Assembly (NCBI GenBank): GCA_963989385.1
Contig: OZ022500.1
Span: forward strand, 107,921,842 to 107,985,841
Direction of reading: 5' to 3'
Length of the DNA stretch: 64,000 nucleotides
From: Ctena decussata
Lineage: Eukaryota; Mollusca; Bivalvia; Lucinida; Lucinidae
Shown here piece by piece: positions 23,986-33,986 of the stretch; positions within the stretch are counted from its first letter, which is position 1, and each line of letters opens with the position of its first letter. The translations under genes were made by a program, and so were the position numbers. The notes below the pieces were generated by a model. That model searched no databases and was not told the origin of the DNA. It was given only the letters and a program-made list of their open reading frames with translations.

Positions 23986-24014
23986 TTATAAGAAATGAAA
24001 TCCGTTTATGGAGG

Positions 24015-24373
24015 GGATTTTATCGATGTTTAAACGCCGGCAAATTCTTCACAAAATGAGTAGATCACCATAGTGCGAATTATATTTTCTGGTCTTTTGG
24101 GAACATTGAGTTCATTAAGAGTAATGTTGAAAAAAGAGTTCTGCTTAAGCTGGTGCTAGGGGGCGTGGCCATAGTAGCCCATTTCAGTACTGGTCATGAA
24201 CAGATTCAATTAAACCGAGTCTGCTGTTTTCGTTTGTTTCTATGATGTATTCGTTGCTCCCAAAGGATCTACCTGTTAAAAACTTATTTGTGGATGTGTA
24301 AACGCCGGCGAATTACTCACAACTTTATTCAGTTTGTGGGTGATTCGCCGGCATTTACACATCGATAAAATCC
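24015..24373. mobile_element. MITE with threefold terminal motif (359 bp, U1 only)
   Basis: The left end reads ggattttatcgatgtttaaa and the right end is its near inverse (ggattttatcgatgtgtaaa). A third copy of the gatgtgtaaacgccggcg motif lies inside at 24293 and forms a tight hairpin with the right end around gtttgtggg. No U2 counterpart. No coding capacity. Confidence 0.65.
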
Positions 24374-24749
24374 ACAGAAAGAAACTTCATTCCTATATAC
24401 TACATGTACCTTGAGACTAAAAAAACATTCCCCAGAATAATCATCACGCTTTGGTGTTTCGAATCGTTCATTTCAAGCCGTGCAAATGATCCTGGCAAAT
24501 TTTTCAAATACAGAGGTCATCCAACTTTGCACCAGCCAAACCATTAGGGAGCTATTTCTGGAATGATTGTCTTATTATGTCTTTACATTGCCACGAATAT
24601 TCATTGTTGATGTGGAAAAATCAAATTTCCTGAGGTGGTAGTCTATCTGTAATGCAGCCAAATTACTTTATAGACCATTTCATGTAATCTCATAATTTTC
24701 TGCGGGAAGAATTTGAATAATTTCCAGTATCACGCACATGACTGCGACA

Positions 24750-24856
24750 CTAAAAGTAAAAAGTATGCAAAGACCAGGAACTGAAACAATCAAAATCCAA
24801 ATCCAGCCCTCAAACCATAGTTGGAAACAACTAAGATTACAAATAATCAAGATACA
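24750..24856 (-). repeat. Dispersed retroelement-like repeat, short copy (U1 only)
   Basis: About 105 bp that look identical, base for base, to the start of the copy at 50160-50534. The U2 counterpart near 47210 lacks it. Read on the minus strand, both copies share the same end (gcatactttttactttt) but differ in how far they extend in the other direction. That is the pattern left by 5'-truncated non-LTR retrotransposition. Confidence 0.65.
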
Positions 24857-25164
24857 AGATGAGACTTTATCGTCACATATTTCATTGAACATGCTATACA
24901 GTGTATATATCGCTGTATAGTTGAGACAATCCAAAACAGTCATGAGTTTGTGCCCATTTAATTTGGAATCATACAGTCCGTAAATGATACCTGGTAGAAG
25001 TAGGTCATCTTTCATAATGTATTTTCCCTCAGCGCAAGCTTATTAAAGATTCATTTCTAAAAATGAGTGCATTTTGATCATCGATATCGTATCATTGTGA
25101 AAACACTAGTGTTCCTATGAAGCCGAAAAATTATGATCCCAACAAGAGCCAGGAGCCCCGACAA

Positions 25165-25340
25165 AATCAGTAGGTTAAGCACTCGCCGCCTACTGATCTA
25201 GCGGGCCGGTTTCGAGCCCCGCTTGCGACGAGAATCTTGCCTACCGTAAACGGGGTTCCATTGCACATAGCCTTTCATTATCACAGTCCCATCGTCTAAA
25301 CATGTATGACTGAAATACTGTTGAAAAGGACGTAAAATCG
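25165..25340 (+). repeat. tRNA-derived SINE-like segment
   Basis: Contains ggtttcgagcccc, a good match to a pol III B box. It is followed by a body ending with gtatgactgaaatactgttg and gacgtaaaatcgc, a 3' end style seen in molluscan SINEs. Related tails occur near 41555 and 61910. It does not fold as a complete tRNA, so it is not called a tRNA gene. Confidence 0.5.
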
Positions 25341-25526
25341 CAAGTTATTCGAGCAAGAGTTCATAAGTCTCATATGCTACTTGTCCAGTTAATGTGTACT
25401 TATAAAAATAATAATAATGATTATTTTTATTATTGATGTTATTATTACTACTTTTATTATCACTTTTGTCGCAACTGCTTTAGCGAGGTGCGATATAGGA
25501 GTTCACTTTTCCGTCTGTCAGTCATT

Positions 25527-25552
25527 CCGTCCGTCCGTCCGTCCGTCCGTCC
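25527..25552. repeat. (CCGT)n microsatellite
   Basis: About six and a half uninterrupted copies of ccgt at the left edge of the satellite-like array. The U2 counterpart at about 48915 has only two imperfect copies. Confidence 0.85.
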
Positions 25553-26600
25553 AAATTACCTCGATCCTAGTGTTTAAGTCCATTTATCTCAAACTAAGAT
25601 ACCTATAATCGACAAACCTGTTCTAAATTTTTTCTAAGAATGTTCTCGAAGTGTGTTGCACTTTTTGCTACCGTTGACCTATATTTCACGCTCTGCTGAC
25701 TTCGTAAAATTTAATGTCCGAAATTACCTCGACGCCAGTGTTGAAGTCCATAGCTCTATTTCTCTCAAACTATGAATCCTACGATCATCAATCCTGCTAT
25801 AGAGTTTTTTCTTAGAATGTTTTTAAGGTTTTTTAAACGTTTTTTTTTTCTACCCTTGACCTATACTTCATGCTCTGCTGACTTCGTAAAATTTTTGTCG
25901 AAAAGTTTCCTCGACCCCAGTTTTTAAGTCCATTTCTTTTAATCTTCAAAAGTATGATACCTACAATCATAAAACCTGGTACTATTTCCTTCTTAAAATG
26001 TTCTTGAGGCATGTTGCACTTTGAACTATATTTAACCCTCTGCGGACTTTATAAAATTTCACGTCCTAAATTACATCGACCGTAGCGTTTAAATCCATTT
26101 CTCTCAAAGTATGATACCTAAAATCATGAAACTTGGCAGTAAGTTTCTTCATAAAAAGATCTCAAGATATAATGCACTTACTTCAACCCTTGATCTTATT
26201 TCGAAGTCTGCTTACTTTGTAAAATTTTATGTCTAACATTACATTGACCATAGCATTTAAAGCCATTTCTCTTTAAACACAATGTTATAAGCATCAAACC
26301 TTATGCTTGATGTATATTTCGTGCTCTTTTGGCTTTGGAAATTTGTAGGTTAACTTGGCATCCACATTTGTATGTACTCTAGCATTGAAGTACATTTCTT
26401 ACAAACTAACCCACTTACAATCACCAGGTATAGAATGTTTAGGTTGTTTAACTACTTTATACTTTCAATGATTATTTCATACTCTATTGACTGTTGAATT
26501 TTATGTCCAGAATTGCAACCTTCTTAGCTTGCAAGTCCAGTTCCCTCAAATGTTTTATACATGAATTCATCAAACCTAATCTAACCATAATCTCTGCTAC
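25553..26600. repeat. Diverged satellite-like array, unit about 167 bp (U1)
   Basis: Recurring blocks appear in fixed order: (c/g)aaattac.tcgac, gtgtttaagtccatttctct, ctcaaa.tatga, atcatcaaacct, tagaatgttctc, ttgacctat, ctctgctgacttcgtaaaat. Block starts at about 25552, 25718, 25898, 26064 and 26231 give a period of 165-180 bp, and two more degraded units follow. The same array is present in U2 at 48928-49990, so it predates the duplication. Non-coding. Confidence 0.75.
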
Positions 26601-27387
26601 TGTGGAAGAGCAATGCAGGTGCGACATGGCATTCTGCGGAATTCTTGTTATATAAGACATAGGGTACAAATGTGGGACTCGATGTGGATTCGGGATCTCT
26701 ACACCTGATGAACCTTGACAGACCACAGGGCAAAGGTTGATGCATCAGAGATTTGTTTAAGTCCCCAAGTAAATTTGTTACTGACCGTCATAAGGCAGTT
26801 ATGTACTTTACATATATATGTAAAGCCACTATTACTCGGGGGAGGGGGTGGGACACACAATAATGACGCCACAGTGGTATTACGTCGACGCTATATCGTG
26901 ATGGCATATCGACAACGATATGATGTTTCAAACGTTTGTGCCCACTGCGGAAAGCACTTATATTTAGCAGGTATCTGTAATAATGCAAAAAACAAATCGT
27001 GTCGGATTTGCACACGCTGTAGAAGCAAATCGGGTCCGCGCTAAAAAGTTGAAAACCAGAAATGCAAACGAATCAGCCAGCCTTGACAGAAACGTCTAGT
27101 GTGGGTCCTCGTTTTTTTCCATCACATTCTGTAAACCAAAAGATACCTATCTTGGCTCTTCTGTTTGTTTCTGTTCGGGCCTTTAATGGTTTTGTACTGG
27201 TATGCAGAATCGTGCAACTATTTCGGGTAATGCGGATAATGGGGTATCGGAGCAATTTTGGAACATGTCCGCCACCAAATGCTACCGATACTAACCCTTA
27301 CTTAACACCCAACTTAGACTGGGTCCATACTCCAGTCAGTAAGACACTCAACCTAACCCTAAACGTAGACCCTATCCTCACCCAAAC
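26601..27387. other. Non-coding part of U1 left of the BEL element
   Basis: Aligns with U2 50020-51150, except that U2 carries the repeat at 50160-50534. Short open frames at 26715-27044 and 27062-27391 are not preserved in U2. A palindromic run, cgctatatcgtgatggcata with its partner, is shared by both copies. The right edge is a run of ctaaccc-like repeats. Confidence 0.5.
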
Positions 27388-27392
27388 CTAAC
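27388..27392. repeat. Target-site duplication CTAAC (left)
   Basis: Identical to 33982-33986 and immediately outside the LTRs. Five bases is within the 4-6 bp range usual for BEL/Pao integrases. Confidence 0.9.
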
Positions 27393-27647
27393 TGTTGTGG
27401 TGATTTTCCCGATTGTGGAATTGTAACAAAAGAAGCGAACATCGATGTAAGATCCTTAATCCAATTTATTTTACGATTCTTCTACAATACTGAGCCCCTA
27501 CGATTTAGCGCGACGACGTAACTAACTAACTACTTAGCAACTAACTTAACGTTAAGTTACGTTTTATAACGTTACAACGACGTTACGCCAACCGTGCAAC
27601 GTCCACTTATACCAGTTTCTATATTGTATAAATTTACCTCCTTTCCA
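27393..27647 (-). repeat. 3' LTR of BEL element
   Basis: 255 bp. In element orientation it starts TGGAAAGG and ends CCACAACA (TG...CA). It matches 33727-33981 at all positions checked except one (c at 27612 against a). It contains dense gttacg / taacgtt palindromic motifs. Confidence 0.95.
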
Positions 27648-27661
27648 TTTTTCCCCTCCTC
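27648..27661 (-). other. Polypurine tract of BEL element
   Basis: In element orientation GAGGAGGGGAAAAA abuts the 3' LTR directly, the expected plus-strand DNA primer site. Confidence 0.85.
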
Positions 27662-27869
27662 AAAATGCTATAATAAACATACATTTTGATTGCTTAAAGG
27701 AAAAAGATTTCGAATTGTAAAGTTGAAAACTTTTTAAACTAAATAAAATTACTTATTGAAGCACCGAAAAATTTAAAAAAAAGAATAAGGCTTCTCTCCG
27801 GTATGACTTACAAAAACTACGATATGAATTAGAAAACACGAGAAAAGTTTATTTTCTAAGTAGTGCATT

Positions 27870-28982
27870 TTACAGTTCGCATTCTAAGGGACACAACCTA
27901 GTCACTGATCTCACTATGGTTCCCTGCCCGATCTGGACCTTCGCAACTCGGACTCGTCCGTCTGTTCCCGGATACACTTCCAGAACTCTCCCCAGCGGCC
28001 AGTTTCCTCGTGACGTATCTGGCGAGACAACGAGAACGATCTCACCAACCTGGACATCCCGGCGTTCCTGGTTCCACTTCTTCCGCGCCCCAAGCCCCGG
28101 CAGCCATTCCCGGAGCCATCGCTGCCAGAAATGCCGGACTAGCTCTTGGATCCGGCGCCATCGTTTACGAAGATTAAACTGCGTTGTATCCACTGACGTT
28201 GGTGCAAACTGACCCCCAACTTGTCCATGTAGGAAGTGGTTCGGGGTCAGGGGTACATCGTCTGCAGGGTTTGCTGATTGATACGTTAGTGGCCGAGAGT
28301 TGATAAGGCCCTCGGCTCCGATAATGGCGGTCATTAGCTCTTCGTCGTTGATATCTGCATTCCCTAAGATAGCGTTGATAGCCCGCTTTGCCGATTTTAT
28401 CATGGATTCGTGCACTCCACCGAAATGTGGAGCGAACGGCGGGTTAAAGTGCCATTTAACCCCTTTGTTTGCGACTGATTGTAGTAGTTTGTTTTCATCT
28501 ATTTGAGAAACCAGTGATTTCAGTTCATTGTCAGCTCCCTTGAAATTCGTCCCATTGTCAGAATACATTTCCTCAGGAAGTCCCCTGCGGCTAGCCATCC
28601 TGTAGAAAGCGTTCAAGAACGAGTTGGTGTCAAGACCAAAAGCTACTTCCAGGTGTACAGCTCGCGTGGCTAGGCAGGTAAATAAACATAAGTATCTTTT
28701 CTCTCGACGTTTCCCTCGCCCTTGGACGGTTATGAACGGACCCCCGAAATCAACAGCTGCCCTTGTGAACGCCCGAAAAGATGTTTTTAGTCTTGATAGA
28801 GGCAACGGAGCCATAATTTGCTCACAGGCTTTTGCTTTCCGTCGTCGACATTCCGCACATCTCTTTTCCCACTCTCTAATGACCTCACGCCCAGACATGA
28901 TCCAGTACCGAGCCGATAACGCTGCTAATGTTTGGTTTGTCCCTGAAGCGTGGTGCCCTTTTTTCATGGAATTCTTTAACAA
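27870..28982 (-). CDS. BEL integrase and C-terminal domain (out of frame with Gag-Pol)
   Basis: 370 codons from the first in-frame Met; the true upstream boundary is the frameshift at 28959-28964, so that Met is probably not a start. It opens with the integrase zinc-binding region (HH...C-A-E-C near residues 10-45). The catalytic core follows, with acidic residues in AAVDFGGPF, YSDNGTNF and HFGGVHESM, the last two 50 residues apart. A DUF5641-type domain follows, with WLPGLG and GNWPLGRV motifs. The role is insertion of reverse-transcribed element DNA into host chromosomes. All catalytic positions look intact. Confidence 0.9.
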   Translation of the reverse strand: MLKNSMKKGHHASGTNQTLAALSARYWIMSGREVIREWEKRCAECRRRKAKACEQIMAPLPLSRLKTSFRAFTRAAVDFGGPFITVQGRGKRREKRYLCLFTCLATRAVHLEVAFGLDTNSFLNAFYRMASRRGLPEEMYSDNGTNFKGADNELKSLVSQIDENKLLQSVANKGVKWHFNPPFAPHFGGVHESMIKSAKRAINAILGNADINDEELMTAIIGAEGLINSRPLTYQSANPADDVPLTPNHFLHGQVGGQFAPTSVDTTQFNLRKRWRRIQELVRHFWQRWLREWLPGLGARKKWNQERRDVQVGEIVLVVSPDTSRGNWPLGRVLEVYPGTDGRVRVAKVQIGQGTIVRSVTRLCPLECEL

Positions 28983-31900
28983 TCAGCTTTGTTACCCAGC
29001 TCTTACGGGGTAAAATTATCGGGTACCTCACATCATATGATAGAAATTTCGCGTTCTTCAAACGACTATCTGATCTGATCAGACCATCACTGTCCAGTTT
29101 CGGTTGTAGACCCAACAATTTGCTGCTTGATGGTAATGGTCTTCCGAATAAAAGAGACTGCCATTCTTCACGAAAATAGGAGCACTGCGTCTCTTTGATT
29201 AATTGTATCTCCGCCCGATTTAGCTCATCAGCTGACAGCTCCCCGGATGTTCTGTCTGTCTTAGATTTCTGGGCGTTTCCAATAAAACGATTTACCCAAG
29301 CCAGGATTCTTTTTAACTTCGACCAGCTGGAATAGCGACTTGAAGCCACCGGAAACTGCGATTCATTGGCATCAACAGACACGAAAGCTGAATACGCTGA
29401 GTCATGGGAACGGTTGTCCTCAACTTCAGAATTTTGATTTCTTTGAATCAGAGTTGATCTTTTGATTTCGACGTCTGTAGTAGGTCTCTTGAAGATTTTA
29501 TTACTAGGCCAGGTATCCTCGGGCTCTCCAAGGAAATCTGGGCCTCTCCACCATGTACCGCTCCTACTCAATTCTGTTGCCTTAAGTCCCCTGCTAAGAA
29601 AATCCGCTGGATTCAGTTTTGTCGGTACATGTCGCCATTGATCTGGGCTTGTGTGGCTCTGTATTTCTCCGACTCTATTAGCTACGAATGGCTTGAACTG
29701 ACGGCTTTGACCTCGAATCCACCAAAGTACATTAGCGCTGTCTGACCAGAAAGTTGAAGAACTCATTGGAATATCTAGCACCTTCGAAATTTTCTTTGTT
29801 AGTCTTGCTCCTACAACAGCAGCCATCAGTTCGAGTCTTGGGATGCTCGTTGATATACTTGGTGCCACTCGTGTCTTTGCAGCTACTATGTTGCCAGTAA
29901 CAGAGCCATCTTTATATAAGCACCTCGCATATACAACGGCCCCATATGCACTCTCTGATGCGTCTACGAATGTGTGCAGTGTCATGGTGTCCGAATCTTT
30001 AACCTCTCCCCACAGGCATCTTGGTACTTGAAGCTGCTTCAGGTCGCCTAGCTCTTCGAACCACGCACGTGCGCTATTAAGTAGCGATTCGCTTAATTCT
30101 TCGTCCCATTCCAAACCGGCGGTCCACATATCTTGTAAAAGCATTTTAGCCCGGATGGTAAATGGTGCAAGAAAGCCGATCGGGTCAAACAATGTTGCGA
30201 TTTTCTTCAAGAAATTTCGTTTTGTATACACCATATTACTATCCGGTGCATTTTCCTTGAATGTAAAAACGTCCCTGTCTGCGAGCCACCACACACCAAG
30301 TGTCTTGGCACACGGTAGCTGGTCGCGGTCAATGTCGACTTCAGCTTTTCGATCTTCCATCGGGATCTCTGATAACACCTTTGATGAATTTGACAGCCAC
30401 TTTCGAGCGTGCATGCCGGCTTTTGTCAACAAGCCAGACAGCAGCTTGTATATGTCGATACCTTGATCTACATTTTGTGCTGAGTCCATCGAATCGTCCA
30501 TGTATGTTGATTTTAGGACCGTTTCAGCTGCCATGGGAAAATCTACACTGTATTTTTGGGCATGTTGCTGCAAGACATATTGTGCTTGGAATGGCGAGGA
30601 GTTCACTCCAAACACAACTCTGTCGAACTCGTAAATATCTGGGCGACGATTCTGATTGGTTCCCCTCCATAGGAACCTGTGGTATGGCTTATCCATAGAT
30701 GGAATCCCAATGCGGAGGTACATTTCTGAGATGTCGCATACTACTGCTACCGGAAACCTTCTGAAGCGCAGTAGTACATCAAATAGATCCTGCTGTAACT
30801 TAGGCCCTTGATGTATGACGTCGTTTAAAGATATACCCTCATACTTGGCTGACGCATCGAATACGATCCTAACCTTGGTTGTTTCTTTGTCAAGTCTAAT
30901 GACCGGAAAATGCGGCAGGTACCATTTCGATTCGCATTTCTCATGCTCTGGTATTTTTCTTACATATTGTTCGATGCACTGGCTATATGCTTCTGCAATG
31001 TCCGACGATCGTTTGAGTCTTTTCTCTGTATTTTCAAGTCTACGTAAAGCCAAGTCATAATTGTCCGGTAATACCGGCCGACTTTCTTTCCACGGTATAC
31101 CGACCCGATACATTTGATTTTTATATTCAATAGAGTTCTCTGCAGTTGTCAATGCTAACTTGTCCTCAAGACGAATCACAGGTGTTTCATGCGTCGAGTG
31201 CACCTCCTCAATCTCCCAGAACCTTTTCAAATTTTTGTTTAAACTGTCTAGAGCTGACTGGTCTCTAAGAAAGTACGTGCATGCGAAGTTTGTCTGCAGT
31301 GTTGGACAATGATTCCTGCCTGGACTGCCAATGCAGGTCCACCCAAGTGGCGTTAGCCTAGCTATAGGTTCTCCTGGCTTTCCCCTCACTTCTTCGATAG
31401 CGCAGTGAAGATCCGCACAATCCAGACCGATTAGTATATCAACAATTTGCCGTTTTGTGCTGCGCGGGAAGTCAATATCTCTTAAATATGGCCATCGCTT
31501 CTTGCATTTGTTCCAGTCAAAAACGGCCATGTTTCCTGTTACCCTGTTTGCTGTGTACGCGGTAACATTCCTGCTTACACTGCCGTTCAAACTCTCTAAT
31601 TCGATGCTAACTGGTTTGGTTTCGAATGTTTCAACCTGGCCATTTAAAACATTAACCGTCACCTGTTCTGTTTTGCCCCGCAGACCTAACTCCCCCGCGA
31701 CATCTGCATTGATGTAGGTCTTTGTGCTGGCATCATCTAATAATGCATTGACTTGCAATGACCTACCACCATTTTTCAAAATCACGGGAACAGTGCGAAG
31801 TGCTATGAAGTCTGGTATACAATCGCCTTGGGACAACATAGTTGTCTGTTGTTTTCGCCCCTTCCCCTCCGTACCGGAAGTGATTGGCATGTCAGCAAGG

Positions 31901-33666
31901 GCCTTGGATTCGGTATTTGCGTTCACAGTACGTTTCAGCTCGGTGTTGTTCGGTGAATATGAACGCTGTTCGGTAATTTGCCCCCGGTACCGCTGTTTAT
32001 GTAATAACCTGTGATGTAGCTCTCGGCAGCTATTCTGACCACATTGGCGACTTCTTGGACACCCCTTCCCGGCATGCCCCTCCGCAAGACAACGGTAACA
32101 TAACTGGAACACCTTTGCTGTAGTCCATCGTTCGGGCACTGTTTTTTCCATAAACTGAGGGCACTTCCAAATCCCATGCGACTTTCTGCATAACTGACAT
32201 GAAACGGTTTTCATGGCCCGATTGTCCCCTTCACTTTCTCCAAAGAACGCTTGCTGGTATCTATTCCTCTGTAATGGCTGCGGTGGTTGAGTCCCTGCTG
32301 CTTTTCCAGTCAAACCATGCACAGTTTCTGAAGCGACAGTTTGAAATTCGGATTCCTGTATGATCCACGTCCTCAAAGTAAGTACCGATTCTGACATGCT
32401 ATTTTCGAAAATCCAGCGATGATAGCGTGCTAGTAATGATTCAGGTAACTTTCTCTGCAGCTTTGTGTACAGGGAGCCATCCTGAAGTTCGTAGTGAAGC
32501 CCTGCTTCTTGAAGATTTATTATGGCGATGTCCAAGAGGTCAGCAAATTGGTCAAGATCCCTGGCATTTCCCGACCGTATTTGCCGGAAGTTCTCTAAAT
32601 CTTCAAGGTATATGGAGATCTGTCTACGCTTACCCCCGTACTTTCTTTCAAGTCTTCCTTTTGCCGCTTCATATGCTGTTGCAGAATGGCCCAAATTTTC
32701 AATAACTTTCAGCGCATCCCCGGCTAAGTACTGTCGCAGCTGCAGTAGTTTATATTCTCCTGTCGCTGGCGCACTGTCAATGCACGCCAGGAAAGCAGCT
32801 TTCCAACTTTGATACTTTCTTTTATCCCCTGTAAACACTGGTATTTGGTCGCGCTTTAGTTGTCTCCATAAGTCTTGTCCGATAGATGGCACTGTCTTGT
32901 TCGCCTCGAATGGAAACACGTGCGTATTCATGCCTATTCCATGGCCCATCTGACCCATATGATAATCATCTGTTGGTTGTTGGTGCTGCGAGTGCATACC
33001 CTGTCTGTTTTCAGTCACTTGATCATGCTTACTATTCATGGATTGATGGTGTCTGATGTTACCATTATAGGTCTCTCTAAACACCGTTGGCTTGGTAACA
33101 GGGGTGCGATATGATGACGATGCTTCTGTTACTGATTCCCAACGTTCACCATCAGGATAAAAGGTTCTTACCTTTGGTATCGTCTCTTCCTGGGTTGATG
33201 CCGATTCCCCTTTGTGATCAGTGTCCGAAATATCCGAAATGTTCATATTTTCAAGACAGTTTATTGAAAGAATGTCCGATGTTACACTAGATTGATCATC
33301 CTTTCTCGAGTCCAAATATTCCCTAGCTGTCTCAGATGTCATATAGAAATCTTCTTCAATTTTTTCCATCTCTTTAACGACTAGCTTGCTCTTCTGTAAT
33401 TCTTTATTTTTCGTATAAAAATCCGAGAAATTTGACAGCACACCCATAACAATTTCCAAGCAAGTATCCATGTGATGGCATGCATTCCTAACTTCTCTGC
33501 GGCTTGGCATATCTTCTTGCTCAAACAATATTAATAACTTATTCCGTGAACGTGTAAAGTTTGACTTAGTACGTGCCTTGTCCTTCTTTAACTCTGTTTC
33601 CAGACCTACAATGTCGACGATGTTGCTCCGATCCTCTGTCACGATTGTATTTTCCGATGACGCCAT
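28885..33666 (-). CDS. BEL Gag-Pol polyprotein (Gag, protease, RT, RNase H)
   Basis: 1593 codons. It begins with an acidic, partly coiled N-terminal region, then a DUF1759-like Gag segment at about residues 270-430 (PVFTGDKRKYQSW). Two cysteine/histidine zinc-knuckle regions follow at about 485-545 (CQLC..H..C and LCYRCLAEGHAGKGC). The aspartic protease of the A17 type has ALLDDAST near 644. Reverse transcriptase spans about 915-1110 with the YMDD catalytic box near 1055. An RNase H-like domain begins near 1234 (FVDASESAYGAVVY), with PRLELMAA near 1277. The frame ends about 20 codons after a one-base slip. The ATG at 33666 lies 60 bp inside the 5' LTR and is the natural start. It would make virus-like particles and copy the element's RNA. 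Confidence 0.93.
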   Translation of the reverse strand: MASSENTIVTEDRSNIVDIVGLETELKKDKARTKSNFTRSRNKLLILFEQEDMPSRREVRNACHHMDTCLEIVMGVLSNFSDFYTKNKELQKSKLVVKEMEKIEEDFYMTSETAREYLDSRKDDQSSVTSDILSINCLENMNISDISDTDHKGESASTQEETIPKVRTFYPDGERWESVTEASSSYRTPVTKPTVFRETYNGNIRHHQSMNSKHDQVTENRQGMHSQHQQPTDDYHMGQMGHGIGMNTHVFPFEANKTVPSIGQDLWRQLKRDQIPVFTGDKRKYQSWKAAFLACIDSAPATGEYKLLQLRQYLAGDALKVIENLGHSATAYEAAKGRLERKYGGKRRQISIYLEDLENFRQIRSGNARDLDQFADLLDIAIINLQEAGLHYELQDGSLYTKLQRKLPESLLARYHRWIFENSMSESVLTLRTWIIQESEFQTVASETVHGLTGKAAGTQPPQPLQRNRYQQAFFGESEGDNRAMKTVSCQLCRKSHGIWKCPQFMEKTVPERWTTAKVFQLCYRCLAEGHAGKGCPRSRQCGQNSCRELHHRLLHKQRYRGQITEQRSYSPNNTELKRTVNANTESKALADMPITSGTEGKGRKQQTTMLSQGDCIPDFIALRTVPVILKNGGRSLQVNALLDDASTKTYINADVAGELGLRGKTEQVTVNVLNGQVETFETKPVSIELESLNGSVSRNVTAYTANRVTGNMAVFDWNKCKKRWPYLRDIDFPRSTKRQIVDILIGLDCADLHCAIEEVRGKPGEPIARLTPLGWTCIGSPGRNHCPTLQTNFACTYFLRDQSALDSLNKNLKRFWEIEEVHSTHETPVIRLEDKLALTTAENSIEYKNQMYRVGIPWKESRPVLPDNYDLALRRLENTEKRLKRSSDIAEAYSQCIEQYVRKIPEHEKCESKWYLPHFPVIRLDKETTKVRIVFDASAKYEGISLNDVIHQGPKLQQDLFDVLLRFRRFPVAVVCDISEMYLRIGIPSMDKPYHRFLWRGTNQNRRPDIYEFDRVVFGVNSSPFQAQYVLQQHAQKYSVDFPMAAETVLKSTYMDDSMDSAQNVDQGIDIYKLLSGLLTKAGMHARKWLSNSSKVLSEIPMEDRKAEVDIDRDQLPCAKTLGVWWLADRDVFTFKENAPDSNMVYTKRNFLKKIATLFDPIGFLAPFTIRAKMLLQDMWTAGLEWDEELSESLLNSARAWFEELGDLKQLQVPRCLWGEVKDSDTMTLHTFVDASESAYGAVVYARCLYKDGSVTGNIVAAKTRVAPSISTSIPRLELMAAVVGARLTKKISKVLDIPMSSSTFWSDSANVLWWIRGQSRQFKPFVANRVGEIQSHTSPDQWRHVPTKLNPADFLSRGLKATELSRSGTWWRGPDFLGEPEDTWPSNKIFKRPTTDVEIKRSTLIQRNQNSEVEDNRSHDSAYSAFVSVDANESQFPVASSRYSSWSKLKRILAWVNRFIGNAQKSKTDRTSGELSADELNRAEIQLIKETQCSYFREEWQSLLFGRPLPSSSKLLGLQPKLDSDGLIRSDSRLKNAKFLSYDVRYPIILPRKSWVTKLIVKEFHEKRAPRFRDKPNISSVIGSVLDHVWA
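28959..28964 (-). other. Frameshift site in BEL pol (T6 run on + strand)
   Basis: The Gag-Pol frame and the integrase frame overlap here. The shift corresponds to one base too many in a homopolymer of six. It is either a recent mutation, a sequencing error in a homopolymer, or a +1 frameshift signal. No standard -1 slippery heptamer is in the right register. Confidence 0.8.
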
Positions 33667-33706
33667 GATATATTGTCGATTTCTCTCTATTTAACGATGA
33701 TTTTAA

Positions 33707-33722
33707 CCTCGCTCTGCTACCA
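33707..33722 (-). other. Primer-binding site of BEL element
   Basis: In element orientation TGGTAGCAGAGCGAGG lies four bases inside the 5' LTR and begins with TGG, the complement of a tRNA CCA end. The priming tRNA was not determined. Confidence 0.75.
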
Positions 33723-33726
33723 GTTT

Positions 33727-33981
33727 TGTTGTGGTGATTTTCCCGATTGTGGAATTGTAACAAAAGAAGCGAACATCGATGTAAGATCCTTAATCCAATT
33801 TATTTTACGATTCTTCTACAATACTGAGCCCCTACGATTTAGCGCGACGACGTAACTAACTAACTACTTAGCAACTAACTTAACGTTAAGTTACGTTTTA
33901 TAACGTTACAACGACGTTACGCCAACCGTGCAACGTCCACTTATAACAGTTTCTATATTGTATAAATTTACCTCCTTTCCA
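33727..33981 (-). repeat. 5' LTR of BEL element
   Basis: 255 bp, the partner of 27393-27647. In element orientation it should contain the promoter. No TATA-like match was assigned with confidence. The right duplication CTAAC follows at 33982-33986. Confidence 0.95.
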
Positions 33982-33986
33982 CTAAC
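33982..33986. repeat. Target-site duplication CTAAC (right)
   Basis: The pair of 27388-27392. The flanks joined across one copy of this site align base for base in length with U2 51141-51175. Confidence 0.9.

Larger units (their letters stand above)
27393..33981 (-). mobile_element. BEL/Pao LTR retrotransposon, near-intact, minus strand
   Basis: A complete 6,589-bp element: LTR, primer-binding site, Gag-Pol, polypurine tract and LTR, all oriented on the minus strand. The domain order (DUF1759-type Gag, zinc knuckles, A17-type protease, reverse transcriptase with YMDD, RNase H, integrase, DUF5641-type tail) and the short duplication identify the BEL/Pao superfamily. No envelope-like frame follows the integrase. 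The LTRs differ at one base in 255, so insertion was recent relative to the U1/U2 split, and U2 retains the unoccupied site. One frameshift separates the integrase from the rest. Confidence 0.95.

Noticed and set aside
24680..25015. 111-residue minus-strand protein
   Set aside because: Most of it is translation of the dispersed repeat at 24750-24856 plus flanking unit sequence. The U2 copy does not preserve it.
25165..25240. tRNA gene
   Set aside because: There is a B-box match, but no full cloverleaf could be drawn and a SINE-like body follows.
27062..27391. 109-residue plus-strand frame
   Set aside because: It ends in simple ctaaccc-type repeats and is not maintained in U2.
28959..28964. 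Classical -1 ribosomal slippery heptamer in BEL pol
   Set aside because: The A run in element orientation is not in the X XXY YYZ register, and the needed change is +1.
27916..32812. Plus-strand open frames across the BEL element
   Set aside because: They are antisense to the clear Gag-Pol and integrase frames and have no domain of their own.
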